Shown here piece after piece: positions 15,566 to 22,115 of a stretch of 22,271 bases of DNA (its first letter is position 1; each line of letters opens with the position of its first letter). The stretch is from CAYSPU01 sp964432995 (GTDB lineage: Bacteria > Verrucomicrobiota > Verrucomicrobiia > Limisphaerales > JAHDYP01): assembly GCA_964432995.1 (NCBI GenBank), contig CAYSPU010000079.1:1-22271 (forward strand). The letters are read 5' to 3'. The notes below the pieces were generated by a model. The model was not told where the DNA came from. It made no database searches and worked only from the letters and a program-made list of their open reading frames with translations. Made by a program: the position numbers and the translations under genes.

Positions 15566-15780
15566 TTCTTGGGCGTGCCATGGAGGTAGTGATCGTGGTT
15601 GCGAGCCAGATCCACCGGCAGGTCATCGAAGATGCCGACGAATGCCTTCAGCGTTTCTGCAAGCGGGCCCTGGCTCGGCAGGTCTTCCAGCGTCTCTATC
15701 CTCACCTTCGTGCCGGGAGGAAGTTCCACCCCGGCGGGGAGGGCAACCTTGCCGTCTTCCACTGTCCCAATCAAAGTCAT
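15562..15780 (-). CDS. Small antitoxin partner of the PIN toxin (DUF104/VapB-like)
   Basis: A 72-aa protein: MTLIGTVEDGKVALPAGVEL followed by PPGTKVRIETLED, an AbrB/SpoVT-like swapped-hairpin-type beginning, and then a C-terminal tail (LPVDLARNHDHYLHGTPKK) of the kind found in antitoxins next to PIN toxins. The ATG at 15780 has an AAGGA Shine-Dalgarno five bases upstream; a longer frame reaching 15819 is less likely. It probably neutralises the toxin and represses the operon. The exact antitoxin family is uncertain, the TA role is well supported by the overlap with vapC. Confidence 0.83.
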   Translation of the reverse strand: MTLIGTVEDGKVALPAGVELPPGTKVRIETLEDLPSQGPLAETLKAFVGIFDDLPVDLARNHDHYLHGTPKK

Positions 15781-15896
15781 CTTGGTCCTTAATCTGCCGC
15801 TGAGCACACTATTCTTCAACCTTCGTTTTGCGCGTCCGAAGGACTAGCCAGTGCAGGTGTGCTTCACCCCCGACGAGGGACTCACGGTACCACAAC

Positions 15897-16247
15897 GACG
15901 GTTTGACCGGGCAATCGGACCTCCGCACCCACTTCGGCCTGGGCGACGCCACCAACGTCACGACGCTCCGCATCGAGTGGCCTTCGGGCATCGTGCAGGA
16001 ACTCTCGAACATCGCCGCCAACCAGATTCTGACGATCACGGAACCGGCGCAGTTGGTGCCGCTCGGCCCGCGCGAGTTCCAGATTCGGTGCTGGAAAGGG
16101 ATGCAGTTCGAAGTCGAGAAGTCGTCCAACCTGCAGACGTGGGATTCGCTGGGCGTAGTGACCAACGAGACCGGCACGTTGATCTTCCAGGACACCCAGG
16201 GTGATCCCGGCACTGCCGGTTAATTCTATCGGGTGGTATCGCGGTAG
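15897..16247 (+). pseudogene. Truncated FG-GAP/ASPIC paralogue (C-terminal 117 codons only)
   Basis: This stretch aligns without gaps to 14812-15162, the last 117 codons of the FG-GAP/ASPIC gene, with about 48 differences by hand count (about 86% identity), most of them silent third-position changes. It encodes DGLTGQSDLRTHFGLGDA, RIEWPSGIVQELSNIAAN and FEVEKSSNLQTWDSLG. A TAA at 16221-16223 interrupts it where the intact gene has TGT, and FYRVVS followed by TAG still matches beyond. The signal peptide, propeller and first half of the ASPIC domain are missing. The silent-change pattern says the paralogue was a working gene before it was cut down. The VapBC pair sits exactly between the two tails. 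Confidence 0.88.
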
Positions 16248-16593
16248 ACTGGCGGTAGCGCGGCTTCGGGCGTCATGCCGGGAAGACGGGGCGATGGACT
16301 GCACACTCAGGGGCCCCAGGCACGCAGAACTGAGGTCTCTTGCTCTTGATCTCCAGAGTAAGAGCAAGAGTAGGAGCAAGAACGCGGGAGGATGGTTGAT
16401 CTCTCCCCGTGCAGTTCCCTCGTAGTTGCGAGCCGAAGTTCGCAACCATCTGATCCATCGGGACCCAGTACCACGCTGCCAGGAGGAGTGCGGCGAGCAC
16501 CCGTTCGCAGCCACGAGCGAGCCTCCTTCGCGAGGCAGACCGCGTCGAAGAAGATCTTTGCGCGACTCCGAGACGTTGGTATCGTGCTTTGGT
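16248..16593. other. Intergenic region between the pseudogene and hicBA
   Basis: No gene is supported. It contains a hexanucleotide hairpin repeat (16339-16384). Just before hicB there are direct TTGGTAT repeats at 16576-16582 and 16589-16595, 13 bp apart, the second reaching into the start codon. These could be operator half-sites for the module's own repressor, but no clear -35/-10 pair was seen. Confidence 0.5.
16339..16384. repeat. Hexanucleotide repeat with a hairpin
   Basis: Units AGAGTA, AGAGCA, AGAGTA, GGAGCA, AGAACG run from 16355 to 16384. CTTGCTCTT (16339-16347) is the exact complement of AAGAGCAAG (16360-16368), giving a 9-bp stem with a 12-base loop. In layout it resembles the heptanucleotide hairpin repeats elsewhere in this window but has a six-base period. 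Confidence 0.7.
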
Positions 16594-16845
16594 ATGTTGA
16601 CCGAGTATTTGAGGGCCGCACTGAAGAGGGCCCACTACGAGATGCTGGGCGGCGAGGAAGGCTTCTACGGTGAGATCCCCGGATTTCAAGGCGTTTACGC
16701 CCAGGCGGACACGCTGGAGGCTTGTCGGGATGAGTTGGCGAGCACCCTGGAGGACTGGCTGCTGTTTCGCATCTCGCAGCACCTCCCGATCCCCGTATTG
16801 GAGGGGCTGGACCTGGCGGTCAAGGAATCGCGTGCCTTTGCCTGA
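16594..16845 (+). CDS. hicB: HicB-type antitoxin (short form)
   Basis: An 83-aa protein: MLTEYLRAALKRAHYEML, FYGEIPGFQGVYAQADTLEA, CRDELASTLEDWLLF. This is the partial RNase H-like fold of HicB antitoxins (Y-x-G-E-I-P-x-x-x-G-V and TLE-x-C). It lacks a separate C-terminal DNA-binding domain, as in the short HicB subfamily. The ATG at 16594 matches where family similarity begins. The gene order is hicB then hicA, with the stop TGA sharing its A with the hicA ATG. It binds and masks HicA. Confidence 0.9.
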   Translation: MLTEYLRAALKRAHYEMLGGEEGFYGEIPGFQGVYAQADTLEACRDELASTLEDWLLFRISQHLPIPVLEGLDLAVKESRAFA

Positions 16846-17063
16846 TGCCCCGCTTCGGCCCAACCAAGCGCCGCGAGTTGATCGCCTGTCTCCGGCGATT
16901 GGGCTACAGTGGTCCGTACGCAGGAGGGCGGCATGAATTCATGCTGCGCGGAGAGACGTCCCTCACGCTGCCAAATCCGCACGCCCAGGACATCGGCCCG
17001 AACTTGCTGAGCCAAATACTGCGTCAGGCCGGGGTCGCGAGGGATGAGTGGGAAGCTCTGTGA
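16845..17063 (+). CDS. hicA: HicA-type mRNA interferase toxin
   Basis: A 72-aa protein with the dsRBD-like HicA fold: PTKRRELIACLRRLGYSG, then GGRHEFMLRG containing the catalytic histidine of the G-x-H motif, LTLPNPHAQDIGPNLLSQIL and RQAGVARDEW. Length and motif order are canonical. HicA cleaves mRNA independently of the ribosome. The start codon overlaps the hicB stop by one base, which indicates translational coupling. The gene ends 20 bases before the maf ATG, so maf may be cotranscribed. Confidence 0.92.
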   Translation: MPRFGPTKRRELIACLRRLGYSGPYAGGRHEFMLRGETSLTLPNPHAQDIGPNLLSQILRQAGVARDEWEAL

Positions 17064-17083
17064 AAACTGCTCTCCCGGACACG

Positions 17084-17653
17084 ATGAGACTCCCGTTGGT
17101 CATCCTGGCCTCGGCTTCCCCCCGCCGGTCGGAGTTGCTGCGCCAGATCGGCCTCTCCTTTCAGGTGGTCATCAGCCGGACCCCGGAAGTGCACCACGAA
17201 TTCCTCACCACCCGCGAACTGTGCCAGGTCAACGCCCACCGCAAGGCGCGCGCCGTCGCGAAACACCATCCGGATGCGCTTGTTCTCGGGGCGGACACCT
17301 TGGTCTGTCTGGGGACGCGGTTGTTTGGCAAGCCGGCGGATCGGTCGGAGGCCGCCGCGATGCTCCGCGTCCTCCAGGGCCGGATCCATCAGGTCGTCAC
17401 CGGGGTCTGCATGATCCGCCTTCGCGACCATTGCGAGCAGTTGTTCGCCGAGACCACGGAGGTCCGGTTTCGTGCGCTCGACGAGGCGGCGATCGAGCGT
17501 TACCTGGCCCTGGTCAACCCTCTGGACAAGGCCGGTGCCTACGCCATTCAGGAGCACGGCGAACTGATCATCGAGGAAATCACCGGCTCGTTCTCGAATG
17601 TCGTCGGTCTCCCGCTCGAACGCGTGCAGGCCGCACTGGAGAACTGGGCATGA
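17084..17653 (+). CDS. maf: Maf-family nucleotide pyrophosphatase (dTTP/UTP type)
   Basis: A 189-aa protein beginning MRLPLVILASASPRRSELL. Family motifs: SASPRR (substrate site), GADTLVCLGTRLFGKP with the catalytic Asp, DKAGAYAIQEHG and the ending SFSNVVGLPLE. The SASPRR form and the GAYAIQ motif are those of the Maf/YhdE group, which hydrolyses dTTP, UTP and modified pyrimidine nucleotides to monophosphates, rather than the YceF m7GTP group. The ATG at 17084 is preferred; a GTG at 17048 in frame would overlap hicA. The substrate subgroup is inferred from motifs only. Confidence 0.93.
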   Translation: MRLPLVILASASPRRSELLRQIGLSFQVVISRTPEVHHEFLTTRELCQVNAHRKARAVAKHHPDALVLGADTLVCLGTRLFGKPADRSEAAAMLRVLQGRIHQVVTGVCMIRLRDHCEQLFAETTEVRFRALDEAAIERYLALVNPLDKAGAYAIQEHGELIIEEITGSFSNVVGLPLERVQAALENWA

Positions 17654-17980
17654 ACCTGACCGGATCCCCCTCAGCCGTCCCGCGGCTGCGTGACGCCCTC
17701 TTCCCGTTCGAGGGGGAGAGGAAGTCCTCACGGATTCGGGACGGAACACGGAAGGTATCCGGAAACCTGGCTTCGTGTTCCGCCCTGAATTCGTGTGGCG
17801 TTTCACGGAGAGCCGCTCCATCCAACCGCAGCATGCGCTTTGCAGCCAGGAACCGGGAAACGCTCAACGCCCGACGTTCAACGTTCAACGTCGAACGCCC
17901 ATTCTTCATTCCTCATTCTGCATTCTGCATCTCCGGTTCCTGGAGAGGGTATGCGCTGTCTCGTCGAGGAGGTGTGCCCC
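17654..17980. other. Repeat-bearing intergenic region between maf and the MlaE-like gene
   Basis: No gene is supported. An imperfect inverted repeat pairs 17733-17754 with 17771-17792, both containing GGAACACG or its complement. The heptanucleotide array 17859-17928 follows. The Shine-Dalgarno of the next gene, GAGGAGG at 17966-17972, ends the region. No promoter was recognised. Confidence 0.6.
17859..17928. repeat. Heptanucleotide repeat, copy 3, switching unit sequence
   Basis: Ten consecutive seven-base units: AACGCTC, AACGCCC, GACGTTC, AACGTTC, AACGTCG, AACGCCC, then ATTCTTC, ATTCCTC, ATTCTGC, ATTCTGC. The seven-base phase is kept exactly where the unit changes from the AACGYTC type to the ATTCYKC type. 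Only one arm is present, so no large hairpin forms. Confidence 0.87.
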
Positions 17981-18802
17981 ATGGCGGCTAGTGGGATCTG
18001 GCGGGTGCTGGACGCCGGCGGACGCCACGCCCTGGAATTCCTGCGGGTGGGGAAAGGTGTTCTCTCTTTCTTCCTGATCGCGCTCTTCGCGCTGGTTGCC
18101 CGGCGGCGAACGGCGGCACCAACGCTCGGCAGCCTGATTGGGGCTGAGGTCCATCGAGCCGGCTGGCAACTGCTGCCGCTCACCGGGTTCACCGCGCTCA
18201 TCCTCGGTCTCGTCCTGGTCGGCGAGACGATCACCCGACTCGACCAACTCGGGGCGCAGGCGTTCATCGGGAGCATTCTGATGACAACGGTCATCCGCGA
18301 GTTGGGGCCGCTCACCGTGGCCGTTCTGGTCCTGGCCCGCGTCGGCACCGCCAACGTCATCGAACTCGCTGCCCTCTCCCCCGAAGCGCCCGCGGATTCA
18401 GAGGCGGCAGCACGGACTGCCGATGCCGATGCCGATCCCGTCCGCGCGCTCATCGCGTCCCGAGTGTTCGGAACCGCGCTCGCCGTCTTCGCGTTGAGCC
18501 TGTTCTTCGGTGTGCTCGCCCTGATCGGCGGCTACGCCTATGCCTACGTGCGGCACGCGGCGCTCACCCCGGCGGAATTCGTCCGCCAGTTGCTCGCGGC
18601 GTTGTCCTGGCTGGACTTCCTCTTCCTTCCGCTCAAGACCGCCCTCTACGGTGCGATCCTGGCCGCGGTAACCTGCTACCATGGCCTGGGGCGCCCGCTG
18701 CCCCGGACCCGGCTCCCGTCCGTCACCGCCCGCGCGGTCTTGCAAGGGATCGTTGGCTGCCTCGCCTGCGATCTGCCGTTCCTGGGGCTTCAATGGTTCT
18801 GA
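17981..18802 (+). CDS. MlaE-family ABC transporter permease, divergent and without partners
   Basis: A 273-aa membrane protein with the MlaE/YrbE order: an N-terminal amphipathic segment, five or so hydrophobic segments, and the family core TTVIRELGPLTVAVLVLARV. In MlaE the next segment is a conserved cytoplasmic coupling helix with a T-E-Q-I-D-A-L pattern ending at M-G-x-D-P. Here it is replaced by a low-complexity stretch (ALSPEAPADSEAAARTADAD) before DPVRALIASRVFG, which again matches the family. MlaE permeases move phospholipids with the ATPase MlaF and the binding protein MlaD; neither is in this window. The ATG at 17981 has a GAGGAGG Shine-Dalgarno eight bases upstream; an ATG at 17951 is the alternative. 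It converges on tcdA with a six-base gap. Confidence 0.8.
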   Translation: MAASGIWRVLDAGGRHALEFLRVGKGVLSFFLIALFALVARRRTAAPTLGSLIGAEVHRAGWQLLPLTGFTALILGLVLVGETITRLDQLGAQAFIGSILMTTVIRELGPLTVAVLVLARVGTANVIELAALSPEAPADSEAAARTADADADPVRALIASRVFGTALAVFALSLFFGVLALIGGYAYAYVRHAALTPAEFVRQLLAALSWLDFLFLPLKTALYGAILAAVTCYHGLGRPLPRTRLPSVTARAVLQGIVGCLACDLPFLGLQWF

Positions 18803-18808
18803 CGTTCT

Positions 18809-19579
18809 TCAGTGCCCGGCCAACCGCCTGACCACCACGGCGGCTGCGGCCAAACCATACGCCCCCGTGACAAACGCCGCGGTGCCCAGGAGACCACCGC
18901 CGTTCGGTCGCGAGTCGGTCTCGCCCGGGCCGAAACCGGGCACCTCTTTTCCCGTCGCCGGCAACGTCAATTCCTCGGTCGAGTAGACGCACTCGACGCC
19001 GAACACCTTTCCCTCGCGCGGAAAGCCGTGCTCCCGGCGCAGCCCCCGCCGCACCTCCTGTAGCAGCGCGTCGTGCGTCGAACGCGCCAGGTCCGCCACC
19101 CGCACCGCGGTCGGATCCCGGCGTCCGGCCGCGCCGCCGGCGGTGACGACCGGGATCCCGCGCGCGTGACAGCCCGCGATCAAGAGGCATTTCTGCAAGG
19201 GCCGGTCGATGGCATCCACCACGTAGTCGAAGCCCCTCTCGAGGAGGCGTTCCGCGGTCTGGTCAGTGAAGAAACAGCACTCGGCCATCACCGCACACTC
19301 GGGGTTGATCCGGCGCACCCGTTCGGCCAACACCTCGACCTTCGGCCGCCCGAACTCCCCGTCCACCGCATGGAGCTGGCGATTGGTGTTGCTGAGGTCG
19401 ACCTTGTCCCCATCTACCAGGGTCAGCCGGCCCACGCCCGACCGGGCCAGGGCCTCCACGGTCCACGAGCCGACGCCGCCGACGCCGACGACACAGACGT
19501 GGGCCTGGCGTAAGCGGGCCAGGCCCTCGGCGCCGAGGAGCCGGGCGACGCCCGCAAATCGAGCCGCGGGATCATTCAC
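18809..19579 (-). CDS. tcdA: tRNA threonylcarbamoyladenosine dehydratase TcdA (E1-like)
   Basis: A 256-aa ThiF/MoeB-fold protein. VCVVGVGGVGSWTVEALARS is the nucleotide-binding loop, SNTNRQLHAV and GRPKVEVL are the family-specific motifs, DAIDRPLQKCLLI carries the catalytic Asp, and CVYSTEE with a C-terminal GLLGTAAFVTGAYGLAAAA segment is typical of TcdA/CsdL. The enzyme uses ATP to cyclise t6A at position 37 of ANN-decoding tRNAs into ct6A. E. coli TcdA is similar in length (268 aa). The open frame extends to 19702, but that part overlaps a terminator; the GTG at 19579 (VNDPAARFAGVARLLG) is the best start. It is probably transcribed by read-through from the ferredoxin gene or its own weak promoter. 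Confidence 0.93.
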   Translation of the reverse strand: MNDPAARFAGVARLLGAEGLARLRQAHVCVVGVGGVGSWTVEALARSGVGRLTLVDGDKVDLSNTNRQLHAVDGEFGRPKVEVLAERVRRINPECAVMAECCFFTDQTAERLLERGFDYVVDAIDRPLQKCLLIAGCHARGIPVVTAGGAAGRRDPTAVRVADLARSTHDALLQEVRRGLRREHGFPREGKVFGVECVYSTEELTLPATGKEVPGFGPGETDSRPNGGGLLGTAAFVTGAYGLAAAAVVVRRLAGH

Positions 19580-19583
19580 GGGC

Positions 19584-19616
19584 AAAAAAGACCCGCGGGC
19601 GGGGAGCCCGCGGGTC
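19584..19616 (-). terminator. Intrinsic terminator after the ferredoxin gene
   Basis: On the minus strand an 11-bp perfect stem (GACCCGCGGGC / GCCCGCGGGTC, 19590-19616) with a five-base CTCCC-type loop is followed directly by six T (19584-19589). It lies 28 bases past the ferredoxin stop and four bases before the tcdA start. Confidence 0.88.
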
Positions 19617-19644
19617 CGGGGTGGGGAGGTCTTGGGAGAAAACG

Positions 19645-19878
19645 TTACGCCCCGTTGTCGCCGATGGCTTCCACCGGGCAGCCTTCCTTGGCCTCTTTGC
19701 ACTGGGCTTCTTCTTCCGGGCCGGAAGGCTGCTTGGAGACGAAGGAATAGCCTCCGTCCTCGTTGCGTTTGAAATTGTTCGGGGCCGTCTCGCGGCAGAG
19801 GTCACAATCGATACACTGATTGTCGACGTAATACTTGCCCGCCACGTTGTCCGGGTATTTGTTTGCGATGTCAGCCAT
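19645..19878 (-). CDS. Small 4Fe-4S ferredoxin (Fer4_13-like)
   Basis: A 77-aa acidic protein. CIDCDLCRETAPNNF supplies Cys22, 25 and 28, and GCPVEAIG supplies Cys67 as the fourth ligand; an extra Cys60 is also present. This spacing, with a single C-x2-C-x2-C and a distant C-P, indicates one 4Fe-4S cluster. It acts as a cytoplasmic electron carrier; the partner is not visible here. The ATG at 19878 is preceded by GAGG four bases upstream. It is a monocistronic unit with its own promoter (19904-19932) and terminator (19584-19616). Confidence 0.92.
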   Translation of the reverse strand: MADIANKYPDNVAGKYYVDNQCIDCDLCRETAPNNFKRNEDGGYSFVSKQPSGPEEEAQCKEAKEGCPVEAIGDNGA

Positions 19879-19903
19879 AGACCTCAGTCAAAGTTCCGGG
19901 GGA

Positions 19904-19932
19904 GTTATGGGGCCGCACGAGCGAAAGATCAA
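19904..19932 (-). promoter_or_regulatory. Sigma70-like promoter of the ferredoxin gene
   Basis: On the minus strand TTGATC (19927-19932) and CATAAC (19904-19909) are 17 bp apart, each matching four of six consensus bases. The -10 box lies 25 bases before the ATG, leaving room for the GAGG ribosome-binding site. Confidence 0.5.
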
Positions 19933-20214
19933 GCCCCGATTCGGCCCAAATCCGCGCCTCAGCCCGGCACTGCGGCTCCAGCGCGTGCCCCTCCGGGCTC
20001 GCCCGCAGCATGGCGGCAGGGGCGCGGCGCGGATTTGGCTGGATCCCGCTCCGCGGGCTCCTTCTGTACCGTTTGTATTGAATCCCGCCGCCGAGGCGGG
20101 ATCTTCCTGGAGCCGACAGAGCACCCGTCCGCAGGGGCGAAAACCGCGCGTTGACCGGAGACGACCGAACCCCCAGCGCCACTCACGCGAGGATCCGAGA
20201 TTCGGACATCGGGA
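19933..20214. other. Intergenic region between ferredoxin and ABC exporter promoters
   Basis: This GC-rich spacer carries small hairpins, the clearest at 20082-20102 (ATCCCGCC, five-base loop, GGCGGGAT) and a shorter one at 20045-20057 (CCCGC TCC GCGGG). No gene is supported on either strand. The ABC exporter frame is open from 20151, but those codons show no family similarity. Confidence 0.6.
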
Positions 20215-20243
20215 TTGACTGGATCCGTCAGGTGGCCGGTAAT
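20215..20243 (+). promoter_or_regulatory. Sigma70-like promoter of the ABC exporter gene
   Basis: TTGACT (20215-20220) and GGTAAT (20238-20243) are exactly 17 bp apart, five and four of six consensus matches. The ATG follows 12 bases after the -10 box, so the leader would be about six bases and lack a Shine-Dalgarno. Confidence 0.45.
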
Positions 20244-20255
20244 GGCGCCGCCGCG

Positions 20256-22115
20256 ATGAACCACCTCGCCGAGATCATTCGCTTCGCCAGACCGTATGTG
20301 CGGAAGTACTGGGTCCGGCTGGTGGCGGGTATCCTGTTCGGCGTGCTCTTTGGCCTCTCCAATGCCTCCTTCGTATGGGCCACCAAGACGCTCATCGATC
20401 GTATGACCCCGGCCTCCGAGCAGTGGGCCGCCAAGACCGAAACCACCGGGCGCATCGCGGAACTCAAGACACGACTCGAGGGCCTGACGGATCGCTCGAT
20501 CGACCCCTACCTCCCGCGTCGGGGGCGGGCGTTGGATTGGCGGCAGGTCGCCGGCGGGCTTCTGATCCTCCCGTTGCTGGTCGCTCTGCGGGGGACCGTC
20601 AGCTTCCTGACCAGCTATTGCCTCGGCTGGGTCAGCGAGCGCGTCGTCTACGGACTGCGCGTGAACGTCCTCGAACGCCTGAGCACGCTCTCGCTGGAGT
20701 TCTTCCACCGCACGAAGATTGGCGACCTCCTGACGCGGGTGAACACCGACACCCTCCAACTGCAGCGCTGTCTCAACACCGGGGTGGCGGACGCGGTCAA
20801 GGAGCCGGTGACCATCCTGAGCATTGTGGCCATGATGTGCGTGATTGACTGGCATCTGACCCTGGCGGCGCTCGTCTTCTTCCCGGTCTGCATCCTGCCG
20901 ATTGCGTTGTTGGGGCGCAAAGCCAAACTGGCCACGCGGGCCGGCCGCAAAGTGATGGTCTCCCAGTCCAGCCAGCTCGTGGAAGTCCTCTCCGGCATCC
21001 GCATCTTGAAGGCGTTCGAACTCGAGGGCCAACAGGTCGACCGCTTCCGCCTGCTCTCCCAGGCCCTCGTCCGCAGCAATATGCGCAACCTCCGCGCCAA
21101 GGAATTGCTCAACCCCATTCTCGAGGTCATCTCCGTGATCGGCCTCGGCGCGCTCGTCCTCTACATCACCTACCAGCAGCGGAACATCGACGACGTCGCC
21201 GGGTTCCTGACCGGCCTGGTGATCTTCTACACGCCGGTCAAGAAACTCGCCGCCCTCCACCTCCTCCTCGAACAAACGAGCGTCAGCCTCCACCGGCTGC
21301 AGCAGGTGCTGGCGGAACAACCCACCGTCAAAGACCCCCCCCAGCCCCAACCGCTCCCGGCCTTCCGCGAGGGCATCACTTTCGACAATGTCCACTTTGC
21401 CTACGACCAGAAACCCGTCCTCCGCGACCTCAACCTCCACCTGCCGCGGGGAATCCGCATCGGCGTGGCCGGTGAAAGCGGTTCCGGAAAGAGCACCCTC
21501 GTCAACCTCCTGTTCCGTTTCTACGACCCCACCCACGGCGCCGTCCGAATCGATGGCCGCAATCTGCGCGAGGTCGCCCTCCGGGATCTGCGCCGGCTGA
21601 TGGCGCTCGTCAGCCAGGAGGTGGTCGTCTTCGACCTGACGGTCGCCGAGAACATCGCCGCCGGCAAAACCAACGCCACCCGCGCCGAAATCGAAGCCGC
21701 CGCCCGCGCCGCCTACGCCCATGACTTCATCTCCCGGTTGCCCCAAGGCTACGATACTCCCATCGGCGAACGCGGCGCCAGCCTCTCCGTCGGCCAAAGA
21801 CAACGCATCTCCATCGCCCGCGCCTTCATCCGCAACGCCCCCATCCTCGTCCTCGACGAAGCCACCGCCGCCCTCGACGCCCAGTCCGAAGCGGAGGTCC
21901 AGGCCGCCATCGAACGACTCGAGGAAAATCGCACCGTCCTCTGCGTCGCCCACCGCCTCTCCACCCTGGCCAATATGGACCGCATCATCGTCCTCGCCGA
22001 CGGCGGCGTCCGCGAGGACGGCAGCTTCGCCGAACTGCTGCGCCGCGGAGGCGAGTTCGCCGCCATGGCCCGGAAACAGGGGATTACCGCCCCACCCCAT
22101 GGCAGCCGGGGTTGA
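20256..22115 (+). CDS. MsbA-like ABC exporter (fused membrane and ATPase domains)
   Basis: A 619-aa half-transporter that would work as a homodimer in the inner membrane. The N-terminal 330 residues hold the six helices of an ABC exporter domain (LVAGILFGVLFGLSNASF; FFHRTKIGDLLTRVNTDT coupling region; TILSIVAMMCVIDW). An unusually long, charged stretch of about 45 residues (QWAAKTETTGRIAELKTRLE to LPRRGRALDW) lies between helices 1 and 2, on the periplasmic side. The ATPase domain starts near residue 370: Walker A GESGSGKST, Q-loop LVSQEVVVF, signature LSVGQRQR, Walker B ILVLDEATAALD and switch His in CVAHRLSTL. All catalytic motifs are intact. Likely cargo is a lipid or lipid A core, by analogy with MsbA only. 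The start at 20256 (MNHLAEIIRFARPYVRKYW) is chosen from family similarity and the promoter position. Confidence 0.92.
   Translation: MNHLAEIIRFARPYVRKYWVRLVAGILFGVLFGLSNASFVWATKTLIDRMTPASEQWAAKTETTGRIAELKTRLEGLTDRSIDPYLPRRGRALDWRQVAGGLLILPLLVALRGTVSFLTSYCLGWVSERVVYGLRVNVLERLSTLSLEFFHRTKIGDLLTRVNTDTLQLQRCLNTGVADAVKEPVTILSIVAMMCVIDWHLTLAALVFFPVCILPIALLGRKAKLATRAGRKVMVSQSSQLVEVLSGIRILKAFELEGQQVDRFRLLSQALVRSNMRNLRAKELLNPILEVISVIGLGALVLYITYQQRNIDDVAGFLTGLVIFYTPVKKLAALHLLLEQTSVSLHRLQQVLAEQPTVKDPPQPQPLPAFREGITFDNVHFAYDQKPVLRDLNLHLPRGIRIGVAGESGSGKSTLVNLLFRFYDPTHGAVRIDGRNLREVALRDLRRLMALVSQEVVVFDLTVAENIAAGKTNATRAEIEAAARAAYAHDFISRLPQGYDTPIGERGASLSVGQRQRISIARAFIRNAPILVLDEATAALDAQSEAEVQAAIERLEENRTVLCVAHRLSTLANMDRIIVLADGGVREDGSFAELLRRGGEFAAMARKQGITAPPHGSRG

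Noticed and set aside
17654..17991. An ORF in the gap between maf and the MlaE-like gene
   Set aside because: It reads through the heptanucleotide repeat and an inverted repeat, giving NARRSTFNVERP-like sequence typical of false proteins.
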